From Ignavibacteriales bacterium (GTDB lineage Bacteria > Bacteroidota > Ignavibacteria > Ignavibacteriales > Melioribacteraceae): 64,000 nucleotides of DNA. Every line of letters starts with the position of its first letter. Positions within the stretch are counted from its first letter, which is position 1. The stretch lies in the NCBI GenBank assembly GCA_020635275.1, contig JACKAA010000003.1:629001-693000 (forward strand). Direction: 5' to 3'. The notes beneath the pieces were generated by a model. It did no database searches and was not told the DNA's origin. It saw only the letters and a list, made by a program, of their open reading frames with translations. Both the position numbers and the translations under genes were made by a program. This document shows, piece after piece, positions 18,331 to 28,766 of the stretch.

Positions 18331-19629
18331 ATGAAATACTTTAGCACAAATAATCCAAATAACACCGTTTCCTTTAGAGAAGCAATACTGCAAGGTTTAG
18401 CAAAGGATAAAGGATTATTTAGGCCTTCATATATCCCTCAGCTAACAAAAACTTTTCTAAATTCATTAAATGATTTATCATTTCAAGAAATTGCGTTAGA
18501 AGTTGCTAAAAATTTTGTTGATGGTGAAATCTCGAATTCTGAATTAGAAAATATTATAAATTCATCTATTTCATTTCCAGCACCATTAGCAAAACTATCT
18601 GATGATTTTTCCATTCTTGAGTTATTTCATGGACCAACTTTAGCATTTAAAGATTTTGGTGCAAGATTTATGGCAAGAACGATGGAGCATTTTCTTAAGA
18701 CAGAAAACAAAGAAATCACTATACTTGTTGCTACTAGTGGCGATACAGGAAGTGCTGTTGCTAATGGATTTTATAATGTTGAAGGTATAAATGTTATAGT
18801 ACTTTTCCCGGGCGGAAAAATTAGCAAAATACAAGAAAAGCAAATAACAACTTTAGGGAATAATATAACCGCAATTGAAATCGATGGGACTTTTGATGAT
18901 TGTCAAAGATTAGTAAAATCAGCTTTTGTTGATGAAGCCTTAAAAGAAAAAATAAATTTAAGCTCTGCAAATTCAATTAATATTGGAAGATTAATACCAC
19001 AATCATTTTACTATTTTGAAAGTTTTAAACAATTAGAAAATTCAAATAAAAAAATAATTTACTGTGTTCCTAGTGGTAATTTGGGGAATTTAACTGCCGG
19101 ATTAATTGCTAAAAAAATGGGATTACCAATAAGTAAATTTATTGCTGCAACAAACGCGAACAATGTATTTACAGAATATATTGATTCTGGAATTTTTAAT
19201 CCACGAGCCTCACAAATAACTTTATCAAACGCTATGGATGTTGGCGATCCGAGTAATTTGGCAAGAATAATTTCACTTTATGACGATGATTATAATTTGA
19301 TCAAAAATGTAATTTTCTCAAAAAGTTTTGGCGATGAAGAAACCTTGAGAAAAATGAAAGAAATTAAAGATCAGTATGATTACATTATTGATCCGCATGG
19401 GGCTGTTGGCTGTTTAGCTATTGAAAAATATAAAAATAATTATGGCGAAAGCTTTAATTCAGTTGTTCTTGAAACAGCACACCCGGCAAAGTTTTTAGAT
19501 GTATTTAAAAATAATTTAGAATTTGAACCAGAGATTCCAGAAAGACTTTCAGGCTGTTTAGATAAAGAAAGTAAGATTATTAAAGTCTCTAAAGATTATA
19601 AAGATTTTCAGGAGTTTTTACTTTCTTAA
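18331..19629 (+). CDS. thrC: Threonine synthase
   Basis: PLP enzyme converting O-phosphohomoserine to threonine. The 432-residue product has the PLP lysine in H-G-P-T-L-A-F-K-D-F-G near residue 106. It also has the phosphate-binding A-T-S-G-D-T-G-S-A-V near 130, C-V-P-S-G-N-L-G-N near 247 and the N-terminal S-F-R-E-A-I-L-Q-G-L-A segment of the bacterial type. It lies 113 bases after thrB, with a decayed repeat in the gap, so it may be on the same transcript. It is followed by the SAM riboswitch region. Confidence 0.96.
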   Translation: MKYFSTNNPNNTVSFREAILQGLAKDKGLFRPSYIPQLTKTFLNSLNDLSFQEIALEVAKNFVDGEISNSELENIINSSISFPAPLAKLSDDFSILELFHGPTLAFKDFGARFMARTMEHFLKTENKEITILVATSGDTGSAVANGFYNVEGINVIVLFPGGKISKIQEKQITTLGNNITAIEIDGTFDDCQRLVKSAFVDEALKEKINLSSANSINIGRLIPQSFYYFESFKQLENSNKKIIYCVPSGNLGNLTAGLIAKKMGLPISKFIAATNANNVFTEYIDSGIFNPRASQITLSNAMDVGDPSNLARIISLYDDDYNLIKNVIFSKSFGDEETLRKMKEIKDQYDYIIDPHGAVGCLAIEKYKNNYGESFNSVVLETAHPAKFLDVFKNNLEFEPEIPERLSGCLDKESKIIKVSKDYKDFQEFLLS

Positions 19630-19637
19630 GTTATTTT

Positions 19638-19706
19638 CGTCACAATGGTTTCTGTTTTTTTCATTTCTAGTGTCTTTTAGATTTCGGCACTATGGCTGGA
19701 ATGACG
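19638..19706. repeat. Decayed dispersed repeat with inverted ends
   Basis: The segment begins CGTCA (19638-19642) and ends TGACG (19702-19706). Read on the minus strand, the right end (CGTCATTCCAGCC...) resembles one arm of the GTCATTCC-type intergenic repeats. It fills the space between thrC and the riboswitch promoter and encodes nothing. Confidence 0.4.
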
Positions 19707-19801
19707 ATTTTTCATATTTGACTTTTCACTTCTCACGTTAATTACATCTTTCGTTTTATCGAATTCAATATTTTTACTTTTCCACGTTTTTATTTTTTCC
19801 C

Positions 19802-19830
19802 TTGCATCAACATAAACTTTTTTCTATTTT
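19802..19830 (+). promoter_or_regulatory. Candidate promoter for the riboswitch-metY-metX transcript
   Basis: TTGCAT (19802-19807) and TATTTT (19825-19830) are separated by 17 bases and lie about 35 bases ahead of the riboswitch aptamer. The position is right for transcription starting near 19838. The evidence is sequence match and placement only. Confidence 0.4.
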
Positions 19831-19866
19831 CGTCGTCACTGAAATTAAGATTGTTCTTTAAGTTTT

Positions 19867-19969
19867 TAATTATCAAGAAAGGCAGAGGGATCAGGCCCTG
19901 TGAAGCCTTGGCAACCGTCGTATGAGAAAGGTGCCAAATCCTGCCCTAGTTATTAGGGAAAGATAATAT
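19867..19969 (+). promoter_or_regulatory. SAM-I riboswitch (S-box leader)
   Basis: The aptamer shows the S-box hallmarks. The closing P1 stem is ATTATC (19869-19874) with GATAAT (19962-19967). Then come A-A-G-A-A-A-G-G-C-A-G-A-G-G-G-A, the conserved GAAGCCTTGGCAACC block (19912-19917 region) and GGTGCCAAATCCTGCC. A small GGG/CCC-type hairpin precedes the 3' P1 strand. A rho-independent terminator starts 14 bases later, so S-adenosylmethionine binding should favour termination and switch off metY-metX. Known S-boxes control methionine and SAM genes, which fits. Confidence 0.95.
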
Positions 19970-19980
19970 CGGAATTTAAT

Positions 19981-20020
19981 AAACCTCCTTTGGAATCTTT
20001 CCTTAGGAGGTTTTTTTTTG
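19981..20020 (+). terminator. Riboswitch-controlled terminator
   Basis: AAACCTCCT (19981-19989) pairs with AGGAGGTTT (20005-20013) and is followed by a run of T. It lies directly after the SAM-I aptamer and 38 bases before metY, the expression platform expected of a transcriptional S-box. Confidence 0.93.
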
Positions 20021-20042
20021 CTTAAAATTTATTTCAATTTAA

Positions 20043-21356
<1,314 letters not shown>

Positions 21357-21392
21357 TTTATATATTTGGTATATCAGAAATAGAGATAAATA

Positions 21393-22517
21393 ATGAGTAA
21401 TCTAATTGCGGAGACAAATTTTGTAAATCTTTTTTCAGAGGATCACCCATTTAAATTTGAAAATGGTTCTGCGCTTAATTCTGTAACTGTTGCATACCAA
21501 ACATTTGGCAAATTAAATTCAGAAAAGAGCAATGTTATTATGATAAACCATGCATTGACAGGTAATGCTCATATAACTGGAATTATTACTGAGAAAGAGA
21601 TTAAAAATTGTAGACACGAAAAACATCTTGCTAATTACAACGAAATGTATGAAGGTAAAGAAGGATGGTGGTCTCCGCTTATTGGACCAGGTAAATCAAT
21701 TGATACTGATAAATATTTTGTAATATGCTCAAATGTTTTAGGAAGTTGCTACGGAACTTCCGGACCTACAAGTATAAATCCTAATACTGGGAAAAAATAT
21801 AATTTAAAATTCCCTGAAGTTACTGTAAGAGATATGATAAATGTTCAAAAAGGATTAATAGATTATCTCGGAATAAAAAAAATAAAACTTGCTATCGGCG
21901 GATCATTAGGAGGAATGCAAGTATTAGAATGGGCAATCATGTATCCCAATATAATTGAGAGCATTATGCCAATAGGAGCTTCTGTTGGTCATTCAGCATG
22001 GGCAATTGGTTTAAATGAAGCTTCAAGAAACGCAATAAAGAATGATCCCGCCTGGAAAAATGGAAATTATATTGAACAACCGGAATTAGGATTTTCCCTT
22101 GCGAGAAAGATTGCAATGTTAAGCTATAGAAGTTATGAATCCTTTATGATAAAATTTGGAAGAGAAAAATCAAATGGCACCGGTTTATTTGATGTTGAGA
22201 ATTACTTGAATTACCAAGGAGAAAAAATTACAAAAAGGTTTGATGCCAATGCTTATCTTTATTTAAGTGAAGCAATGGATTCTCATGACGTTGGAATTGG
22301 TAGAGGCGGAATTGAAAAAGCATTAAACTCAATTTCTTGTAAAACTGAATGTGTAGGAATTAGTTCGGATTTATTATATCCTGCTGAAGAACAAAAAGAA
22401 ATTGTTTCAAGGATTCCTAATGCAACTTATTCAGAAATAAATTCAATTCACGGTCATGATGCGTTTTTAATTGAATTTGATCAGTTAGATAAAATAATTA
22501 GAAATTTTTTGGTTTAA
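21393..22517 (+). CDS. metX: Homoserine O-acetyltransferase
   Basis: Alpha/beta hydrolase-fold enzyme that acetylates homoserine with acetyl-CoA, committing it to methionine. The 374-residue product has the nucleophile elbow G-G-S-L-G-G-M-Q near residue 170 (Ser nucleophile). The opening N-H-A-L-T-G-N-A-H carries the oxyanion region, and the C-terminal H-G-H-D-A-F-L-I-E holds the catalytic histidine. Substrate specificity (acetyl versus succinyl) cannot be proven from sequence alone, but pairing with MetY supports acetyl. It is the second gene of the riboswitch-controlled unit and ends with a 4-base convergent overlap with the DUF302 gene. Confidence 0.94.
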   Translation: MSNLIAETNFVNLFSEDHPFKFENGSALNSVTVAYQTFGKLNSEKSNVIMINHALTGNAHITGIITEKEIKNCRHEKHLANYNEMYEGKEGWWSPLIGPGKSIDTDKYFVICSNVLGSCYGTSGPTSINPNTGKKYNLKFPEVTVRDMINVQKGLIDYLGIKKIKLAIGGSLGGMQVLEWAIMYPNIIESIMPIGASVGHSAWAIGLNEASRNAIKNDPAWKNGNYIEQPELGFSLARKIAMLSYRSYESFMIKFGREKSNGTGLFDVENYLNYQGEKITKRFDANAYLYLSEAMDSHDVGIGRGGIEKALNSISCKTECVGISSDLLYPAEEQKEIVSRIPNATYSEINSIHGHDAFLIEFDQLDKIIRNFLV

Positions 22518-22900
22518 ATCTTTCCCAAAACTGTTTCTAATTTTTTTGATACCTCTAGTGCAATTGCAGATAATTTTTCATTTTTTACGCCCTGCATAGC
22601 TTCAAATGGATTTACCATAGCTACTTCTATTTTATTTTCATTGTTTTCTTCAACAATAACATTACAAGGCAGCATTACACCAATTTTATCTTCAGAAGTA
22701 AGAGCTTTATAAGCCAATGGAGGATTGCAAGCGCCAAGGATTTTATATTTTTTATAGTCTACATCAAGCTTTTTCTTTAATGTCGATTGAACATCAATTT
22801 CGGTCAATATACCGAATCCTTCTGCTTTTAATTCTTCTTCAACTCTAACTAAAGCTTTTTCAAAATCATAATCAGTAATTTTTGATAAATAATAACTCAT
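22514..22900 (-). CDS. DUF302 domain protein
   Basis: Small protein of 128 residues from ATG 22900, which has an AGGGG site just upstream; an earlier TTG at 22933 lacks one and would only add a non-conserved leader. The sequence matches DUF302. It has an N-terminal F-E-K-A-L-V-R-V-E-E-E-L-K-A-E-G-F-G segment. Y-K-I-L-G-A-C-N-P-P-L-A-Y-K-A-L follows near residue 49, and the family's L-L-P-C-N-V-I-V-type strand (here M-L-P-C-N-V-I-V). The two cysteines at these positions are typical. The biochemical function of DUF302 is not established. It follows the dehydrogenase gene by about 40 bases. Confidence 0.88.
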   Translation of the reverse strand: MSYYLSKITDYDFEKALVRVEEELKAEGFGILTEIDVQSTLKKKLDVDYKKYKILGACNPPLAYKALTSEDKIGVMLPCNVIVEENNENKIEVAMVNPFEAMQGVKNEKLSAIALEVSKKLETVLGKI

Positions 22901-22938
22901 ATTTTCCCCTTTTTCTAATTTAGATGCAAACAATCAAA

Positions 22939-23808
22939 TTAGGTTTCATCTTTAAATCTATGAATTCCATTATAAAGTGCCGAGTAATCTTGATCTGAAA
23001 ATCCTTTTTCAATTGCTTCAACTAAAACTTTTCTTGCTCCTTTTAATGAACTTGTATTAATATTTTTTTCACCAAAAGATCCTAACATTAAATCTAAATC
23101 TTTTAATAAATGTTTTAATGGAAAGTTGGGATTTGAAAAATCTCTATTAAGCATATTGTCTAATTTCTTATCAAAAGTGGAAGCGTACAATGCGCTATTT
23201 CTTAATATATCCATAAATTGATTTACATCCAGTTCATTCTCTCTAACAAATCCTAAGCTCATTGAAAATGCAACTGTTTCTGAAATAATTAATTGATTTA
23301 ACGCCAATTTCATGGCTGCTGCTTTTCCGACTTCTCCAACATGTAAAATGTTATTACTAAACGAAGCAAAAAGTTTTTTCCATTTTTCAAATTGTTCAAT
23401 TTCACTTCCAACTAAAACTATTAGTTCTCCATTTACAATTTGAGGAATGCTGCCTAATACAGGCGCTTCAAAATATTCGCCGCGCAGTTTTAATATTTTA
23501 TTATGTAATTCAATACTTTCATTTGGAGCAATTGTACTCATCTGAATAATGATCTTGCTATCAAATTCATTTACTCCGCTATCAAACAGTGTTTCATAAA
23601 TTGCATCATAATTTGAAAGTATTAAAATTATTGCATCTGATTCTTTGATCAATTGATTAATTTCCGAATATACTTTTCCACCATATTTTTCAATTTCCAA
23701 TACTTTTGTTTTAGTTCGGTTATAAACATTTAACTCGTAACCGGCATCTAAAATTTTTTTAGCTAAAGGAGCTCCCATTAATCCTGTTCCAATTAGTCCT
23801 AATTTCAT
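22939..23808 (-). CDS. Beta-hydroxyacid dehydrogenase family protein (NAD(P)-binding)
   Basis: Member of the 3-hydroxyisobutyrate/6-phosphogluconate/glyoxylate reductase family, 289 residues. The Rossmann motif G-L-I-G-T-G-L-M-G-A-P-L-A is at residue 3. The substrate-loop equivalent is A-P-V-L-G-S-I-P-Q near residue 115, and the catalytic lysine lies in G-K-A-A-A-M-K-L-A-L-N-Q near residue 167. The natural substrate cannot be told from sequence; succinic semialdehyde or glyoxylate reduction are common in this group. It overlaps the bshB1 stop by 4 bases, so the two are co-translated. Confidence 0.88.
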   Translation of the reverse strand: MKLGLIGTGLMGAPLAKKILDAGYELNVYNRTKTKVLEIEKYGGKVYSEINQLIKESDAIILILSNYDAIYETLFDSGVNEFDSKIIIQMSTIAPNESIELHNKILKLRGEYFEAPVLGSIPQIVNGELIVLVGSEIEQFEKWKKLFASFSNNILHVGEVGKAAAMKLALNQLIISETVAFSMSLGFVRENELDVNQFMDILRNSALYASTFDKKLDNMLNRDFSNPNFPLKHLLKDLDLMLGSFGEKNINTSSLKGARKVLVEAIEKGFSDQDYSALYNGIHRFKDET

Positions 23809-24536
23809 TGACTATTCTCCGCATAATTTTCCAATTTAATTTCTATAGCTTCTTCGCTAAAAAACGGTTCGCCATATTTTTTGCCAATTTTAAAACCAAA
23901 TGTTTTAGCTCTTGCTTCTAAATATTTAACAAATTCGGGATTACTAATAAATGTGTTCGGTTCATTATTTTTTGCACCTTCTATAAAAAACTGAGTTTTG
24001 TATGCCAACACAGATTTCATTTTAATCTCAAATGTATCTGAAATATCAACAATAAAACTTGGTTGAAATTCATACGTTTGCATAAAATAAAATAAATTTT
24101 TTGGTCTAAAAGGCCTTTGATCGATACCTTTATTTTTAGTTTTTACTTTTGTAACACCGCTAAAAAACATAGCTCTTTTTATCAGTTTACTAGTTTCAAT
24201 ATGGTCGGGATGACGGTCATTAAAATATGGAGCAAAAATTATCTTTGGTTCATATTTTCTAATTATTTCAACTATTTTCAAAGTATTTTTATCATCTGCA
24301 AAAACACTTCCATCTTTGAAACCTAAATTTTCTCTTATGCTTAAATTCAATATTTTATTTGCTGATTTGGCTTCTTCGGCTCTTGTTTTTTTATTTCCCC
24401 TTGATCCCAATTCACCGGCAGTTAAATCTATAATTCCAAACTTTTTATTCTGCTTAATTAATTTTGCAATTGTTCCTCCCATTGAAAGTTCGGCATCATC
24501 CGGATGTGCAGCAAACGCTAAATAATCTAATTTCAC
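23805..24536 (-). CDS. bshB1: Bacillithiol biosynthesis deacetylase BshB1
   Basis: PIG-L/LmbE-type zinc deacetylase that removes acetate from GlcNAc-malate in the bacillithiol (low-molecular-weight thiol) pathway. The 243-residue product starts with the zinc motif A-A-H-P-D-D-A-E (residues 8-15). It continues with L-T-A-G-E-L-G-S-R-G and R-A-E-E-A-K-S-A, and has the second metal site H-P-D-H near residue 109. The BshB1 subgroup is suggested by R-E-N-L-G-F-K-D-G and the C-terminal G-E-P-F-F-S-E-E-A-I. Other bsh genes are not in this window. Confidence 0.9.
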   Translation of the reverse strand: MKLDYLAFAAHPDDAELSMGGTIAKLIKQNKKFGIIDLTAGELGSRGNKKTRAEEAKSANKILNLSIRENLGFKDGSVFADDKNTLKIVEIIRKYEPKIIFAPYFNDRHPDHIETSKLIKRAMFFSGVTKVKTKNKGIDQRPFRPKNLFYFMQTYEFQPSFIVDISDTFEIKMKSVLAYKTQFFIEGAKNNEPNTFISNPEFVKYLEARAKTFGFKIGKKYGEPFFSEEAIEIKLENYAENSQ

Positions 24537-24651
24537 AATTACCTCAAATAAATAATTATTATGACAATATTATTAAATTCTTACTGAAAATAAAATTTCT
24601 AATAAAGTAATAATTATATTTGTAAAGCAAAAATTAAAATAAAGGTACAAA

Positions 24652-26073
24652 TTGGAATTTGAAGCTGTAATTGGTTTAGAAGTTCACGCACAACTTTTAA
24701 CAGATACAAAAATATTTTGCGGTTGTTCAACAAAATTTGGTAATCCGGCAAATTCAAATGTTTGTCCGGTATGTTTGGGTCACCCAGGAGTTTTACCGGT
24801 TCTTAACAAGAAAGTTGTTGAGTTTACAACTTTAATGGGATTAGCAACAAATTGTACCATTAATGAAAAATCAGTTTTTGCAAGAAAGAATTATTTCTAC
24901 CCGGATTTACCAAAAGGCTATCAAATTTCTCAATTTGAATTGCCAATTTGTGAGAATGGTTACATTGATATAAAAACAAATGATGAAAAAAGAATTCGTA
25001 TAAAAAGAATTCATATGGAAGAAGATGCCGGCAAATCAATTCATGATCAAGGATATGATACTTTAGTTGATGTTAATAGATGCGGCACTCCACTTATTGA
25101 AATTGTTAGTGAACCGGATATCAGCAGTGGTGAAGAAGCTTATCAGTATTTATCAAATCTTAAGCAAATTATAACCTATTTAGGTATTTGCGATGGAAAT
25201 ATGGAAGAAGGATCATTAAGGTGTGATGCTAATATTTCGATTAGACCAAAAGGTGCAACAGAATTAGGGACAAGAACTGAAGTTAAAAATATGAATTCGT
25301 TTAGAAATGTTCAGAAAGCAATTGATTTTGAAATTGACAGACAAATAAATTTAGTTGAAGATGGCGGTGAAGTTATTCAGCAAACTCTTTTATGGAATGC
25401 CGAGCAAAATAAAGCTACCAGTATGAGAGGCAAAGAAGAAGCTCATGATTACAGATATTTTCCGGATCCTGATTTAATGCCTGTTATTGTTGATGAAGCT
25501 TGGCAAAAAGAAATTTTTATCACTATGCCTGAACTACCTGTAAAAAGAAAAGAAAGATTTATAAAAGATTTAAATCTTCCGGAGTACGATGCAGAAGTTT
25601 TAACTTCGCAAAGAGAAATGGCAGATTTTTATGAAGAAGTATTAACAGAAACAAATGATTCTAAAATTGCCAGCAATTGGGTAATGGGAGATGTTCTAAA
25701 AATTATAAATGAACAAAAAATAAGTTTTTCAAATTTTCCAGTTAGTCCAAAAAATCTTGGCAAATTAATTAACTTGATCAACCAAAATAAAATAAGCAGT
25801 AAAATTGCAAAAGATGTTTTCCCATTTATGCTTGAAGAAGATAGAGATCCTGAAATAATTGTAAAAGAAAAGAATTTAATTCAGATCACTGATACTTCAG
25901 CCATTGAATCTGCAATTGATAATGTTATAAATCAAAACCCTGACCAAGTTGAAGAATTTAAATCAGGTAAAGATAAAGTAATTGGCTTTTTTGTTGGTCA
26001 AGTAATGAAAGAAACAAAAGGGAAAGCAAATCCTCAAATGGTTAATCAGATTTTAAGAGAGAAGTTAAAGTAA
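24652..26073 (+). CDS. gatB: Asp-tRNA(Asn)/Glu-tRNA(Gln) amidotransferase subunit B
   Basis: Kinase/tRNA-binding subunit of GatCAB, which converts misacylated Glu-tRNA(Gln) and Asp-tRNA(Asn) to the correct amides. The start is TTG at 24652 with AAAGG upstream; the first residues ([12 protein letters not shown]) are the canonical GatB N-terminus and no ATG is available. The 473 residues include the zinc cysteines (C-G-C-S and C-P-V-C-L-G-H-P-G), [14 protein letters not shown] and the C-terminal YqeY-like tRNA-binding domain. gatA and gatC are not adjacent. Confidence 0.96.
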   Translation: MEFEAVIGLEVHAQLLTDTKIFCGCSTKFGNPANSNVCPVCLGHPGVLPVLNKKVVEFTTLMGLATNCTINEKSVFARKNYFYPDLPKGYQISQFELPICENGYIDIKTNDEKRIRIKRIHMEEDAGKSIHDQGYDTLVDVNRCGTPLIEIVSEPDISSGEEAYQYLSNLKQIITYLGICDGNMEEGSLRCDANISIRPKGATELGTRTEVKNMNSFRNVQKAIDFEIDRQINLVEDGGEVIQQTLLWNAEQNKATSMRGKEEAHDYRYFPDPDLMPVIVDEAWQKEIFITMPELPVKRKERFIKDLNLPEYDAEVLTSQREMADFYEEVLTETNDSKIASNWVMGDVLKIINEQKISFSNFPVSPKNLGKLINLINQNKISSKIAKDVFPFMLEEDRDPEIIVKEKNLIQITDTSAIESAIDNVINQNPDQVEEFKSGKDKVIGFFVGQVMKETKGKANPQMVNQILREKLK

Positions 26074-26130
26074 ATATTTTCTTAAATTCCTGTATTTTAT
26101 CAGAAACCGGAGAGTCAAATTTTTTTTATA

Positions 26131-26197
26131 TCATTCTCAGCATGATGAGAATTTATTGATTTCCGATTTAATCATGTTTCGACTGCGCTCAGCATGA
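26131..26197. repeat. Dispersed-repeat remnants with repeated CTCAGCATGA
   Basis: CTCAGCATGA occurs at 26136-26145, inside a 7-bp hairpin (ATTCTCA/TGAGAAT). It occurs again at 26188-26197 as the end of GTTTCGACTGCGCTCAGCATGA (26176-26197). The second piece resembles the T-T-C-G-A-C-T-G-C-G-C-T-C-A-G-C intergenic repeat common in Bacteroidota genomes. It lies between convergent gatB and the radical SAM gene and is much more GC-rich than its surroundings. Confidence 0.5.
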
Positions 26198-26220
26198 ATA
26201 AAAGAATAGCAGTTTGTTAT

Positions 26221-27348
26221 TTAACTAACCAACAACTTTTCATAATATCTGGAAGTTCCGGTATCCAAAATTTCCCAAATTATTTTTCTAATAGCGGGAC
26301 CAATTCCATTTATTCGTCCAATTTCCGATCTAATATTTGAAATACCTGTATCCAATTTTGAAATTGCATATGCAGCGTATCCATAATTGGATTTGTAACC
26401 TCTAAGTTTTAATAAGTAGTCAATTTGTTCTAAGATTACAATTATTAAATCGTTTTCATCTAATATGTTATTGAATAAATAAGCTGGAATTCTTTTAGGC
26501 ACTTTATACTTTTTTGAAAATGTATCAAATGTAAAGTTTATCGTTTCGTAATATTCACTTGAAGGATTGCCCCATTTGTTTTCTCTGTAAAGATTTTCAT
26601 ATTCCAATTGTAAATGCGGAAAATGTTCAGCTATTGTATTCATAAAATATTCTTTTTGTCTTCCTTCTTTTAATGTCATACCACTAAATATTATAAAATC
26701 AATTCCCGCTTTTACTCCTTCTCTAATTGTTTGCTCAATCATTTTGGGTGTATCCGTTATGAAAGGGATCACAGGCATCAGAAACATTCCGCAATTAAAT
26801 CCATGTTCTTTGAAAAACGAAATTGCTTCTAACCTTTCCAAAGGTTTTGCCGCATGCGGTTCAAAAATTTTGCTTATTCTTTCATCAACTGATGAAAAGC
26901 TAAAACTAATAATAGCTTTATTCTTATTGTTTATTTTTTGAAGAATATCTAAATCACGTTTTACTAAAATTGATTTTGTAAGTATGTGAACTGGGAAATT
27001 ATATTCATATAATAATTTTAATGTTTTCCTTGTCAATTCATATTTCTGCTCAATTGGTTCATAACTATCTCCAACTCCACCGCCAGGCAAAATAAAACTT
27101 CTTTTAAGTGGAATTCTTTTTCTTTTAGGATCTAACTCTTTTCTTAAAATATCTATTGCATTTTTCTTTACAACAATATCTTTTCCAAAGTCACCTTTAA
27201 CAAAATAATTTTCCGCTCTTCCATCACAATAAACACAATCATGAGTACAGCCTCTATATAAATTCATTCCGTAATTTGAAATAAACCACGAGTCTATTTT
27301 CTTATGTTTTCTAAGAATTGACTTCGCTTCTTGTTCATAAGTAGGCAT
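26221..27348 (-). CDS. SPL-family radical SAM protein with C-terminal PolX-like HhH domain
   Basis: The 375-residue protein has the radical SAM iron-sulfur motif C-T-H-D-C-V-Y-C near residue 33 in the context R-G-C-T-H-D-C-V-Y-C-D, typical of spore-photoproduct-lyase-like proteins. G-G-G-V-G-D-S-Y-E-P and S-F-S-S-V-D-E-R follow. The last 77 residues (299-375) have a different look: an N-Y-G-Y-A-A-Y-A-I-S-K-L helix, then I-G-R-I-N-G-I-G-P-A-I-R-K-I-I, then E-I-L-D-T-G. This matches the helix-hairpin-helix DNA-binding domain at the N-terminus of family X DNA polymerases. A DNA lesion repair or DNA-bound role is therefore inferred. The substrate is unknown. It stands alone, with its own upstream gap. 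Confidence 0.82.
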   Translation of the reverse strand: MPTYEQEAKSILRKHKKIDSWFISNYGMNLYRGCTHDCVYCDGRAENYFVKGDFGKDIVVKKNAIDILRKELDPKRKRIPLKRSFILPGGGVGDSYEPIEQKYELTRKTLKLLYEYNFPVHILTKSILVKRDLDILQKINNKNKAIISFSFSSVDERISKIFEPHAAKPLERLEAISFFKEHGFNCGMFLMPVIPFITDTPKMIEQTIREGVKAGIDFIIFSGMTLKEGRQKEYFMNTIAEHFPHLQLEYENLYRENKWGNPSSEYYETINFTFDTFSKKYKVPKRIPAYLFNNILDENDLIIVILEQIDYLLKLRGYKSNYGYAAYAISKLDTGISNIRSEIGRINGIGPAIRKIIWEILDTGTSRYYEKLLVS

Positions 27349-27496
27349 AAAAATAAGCTCAAATTAGAATTGACAAATTATAAATAACAAATAAATCCCA
27401 AATACCAATTATTGAATTTTCAAACTTTAGTTAAAATCTTTATTTATAACTTCTTCTTTAAAAATTGATTTTTAATAATTGAGATTTATGTTTTAA

Positions 27497-28684
27497 TTAA
27501 GGCAGACAAATTTTACCAAGAATTGTTGACCGAGAAGCACCGGTTGTCCGCGGAATATTCGTCGGATTTCCAGAAATAGTCTCATTAGCCATTACAGCAA
27601 AGCATATTGCTTCCTTAGCATCCGATGAAATGCCTATGTCATCAATTATTTTTATTTCTACAGTTTCACTAAATTCTTCCTTCAAGCATTCGTATAAAAA
27701 TCTATTTTTTGCACCACCTCCACTAATAATTAACTCGTCAATCCTTGTCTCATCTTTTACAAATTTTTCATAATTTCTATGGATGCCATATGCAGTAAAT
27801 TTTGTAACTGTATTTAACCAATCTTCTTTTGAAACATTTTTATATAATGACAATAAATTATTCAAAAAACTTTCTCCATAATATTCTCTTCCGGTTGATT
27901 TTGGAGGAATTCTTTCAATAAATTCATCTTTTTTAATTAGTGCATCAAATAATAAATTATTTAATTTACCTGATCTTGCAAAGTTACCATCTTTATCATA
28001 TTCAAGATTAAACAAAAGTTTTGTAAGAGTATCAATTAACATATTACCCGGACCTGTGTCAAATGCTAATACGTCTTTCAAACCTTTGTCCTTATTTAAT
28101 ATTGTGAAATTTGATATCCCTCCAATATTAAGAAGTGCTCTATTTTTTTGATGTGAATGAAAAAGTAAATAATCAAAATATGGAATTAATGGAGCACCTT
28201 CACCACCTAAAGCCATATCTCCGGTTCTGAAATCCCCTATTGTAATTATACCAGAAAGTTTTGCTAAAACAGTTGGATCACCAATTTGCAAAGTTGATGA
28301 AATGTTATACCCAAAGTTTTTGACTTTTTTTGGTAAATGGTGAATTGTTTGTCCATGACTTCCTATTAAATCAATGTCATTAATTTCAAAGTTAATATCA
28401 TTGCATAAAGTTCTGATCGCATCAAAATAAATTTTTGGTAATAAAAAATTCAACTGTGAAATATCTTCAACGTTACTTGTTTCTTTAACTGAATTCTTTA
28501 ACAGTTTGGATTTCAATCCTTTTGGAAATGGATATTCCAGAAAACCAATCAACTCAAGTTTTGTAAATGTTCCACTTCCCTCAATTTTTATAAGGGCAAC
28601 GTCAACTCCATCTAACGAAGTTCCTGACATTAATCCAATTACATTTTTCTTTTCTTTTTTTGTGAGTTCAATTAAATCTTTCAT
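27497..28684 (-). CDS. anmK: Anhydro-N-acetylmuramic acid kinase
   Basis: Peptidoglycan-recycling kinase that cleaves and phosphorylates 1,6-anhydro-MurNAc to MurNAc-6-phosphate. The 395-residue product has the phosphate loop G-L-M-S-G-T-S-L-D-G-V-D near residue 17, G-S-H-G-Q-T-I-H-H near 108, G-D-F-R-T-G-D-M-A-L-G-G-E-G-A-P and F-D-T-G-P-G-N-M-L-I-D. The adenosine-site G-G-G-A-K-N near residue 324 is also present. All are AnmK signatures. It is monocistronic and diverges from nfo. Confidence 0.95.
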   Translation of the reverse strand: MKDLIELTKKEKKNVIGLMSGTSLDGVDVALIKIEGSGTFTKLELIGFLEYPFPKGLKSKLLKNSVKETSNVEDISQLNFLLPKIYFDAIRTLCNDINFEINDIDLIGSHGQTIHHLPKKVKNFGYNISSTLQIGDPTVLAKLSGIITIGDFRTGDMALGGEGAPLIPYFDYLLFHSHQKNRALLNIGGISNFTILNKDKGLKDVLAFDTGPGNMLIDTLTKLLFNLEYDKDGNFARSGKLNNLLFDALIKKDEFIERIPPKSTGREYYGESFLNNLLSLYKNVSKEDWLNTVTKFTAYGIHRNYEKFVKDETRIDELIISGGGAKNRFLYECLKEEFSETVEIKIIDDIGISSDAKEAICFAVMANETISGNPTNIPRTTGASRSTILGKICLP

Positions 28685-28766
28685 ATTATTTTTTATAAAT
28701 TGGTTAAAAGAACTTTTTATTTAACAATAATAAACTAAAAAAAACTTTTACAAAATTGGAATAATT

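Noticed and set aside
22901..22933. Earlier TTG start for the DUF302 protein
   Set aside because: No ribosome binding site and a non-conserved 11-residue leader; ATG 22900 has AGGGG upstream.
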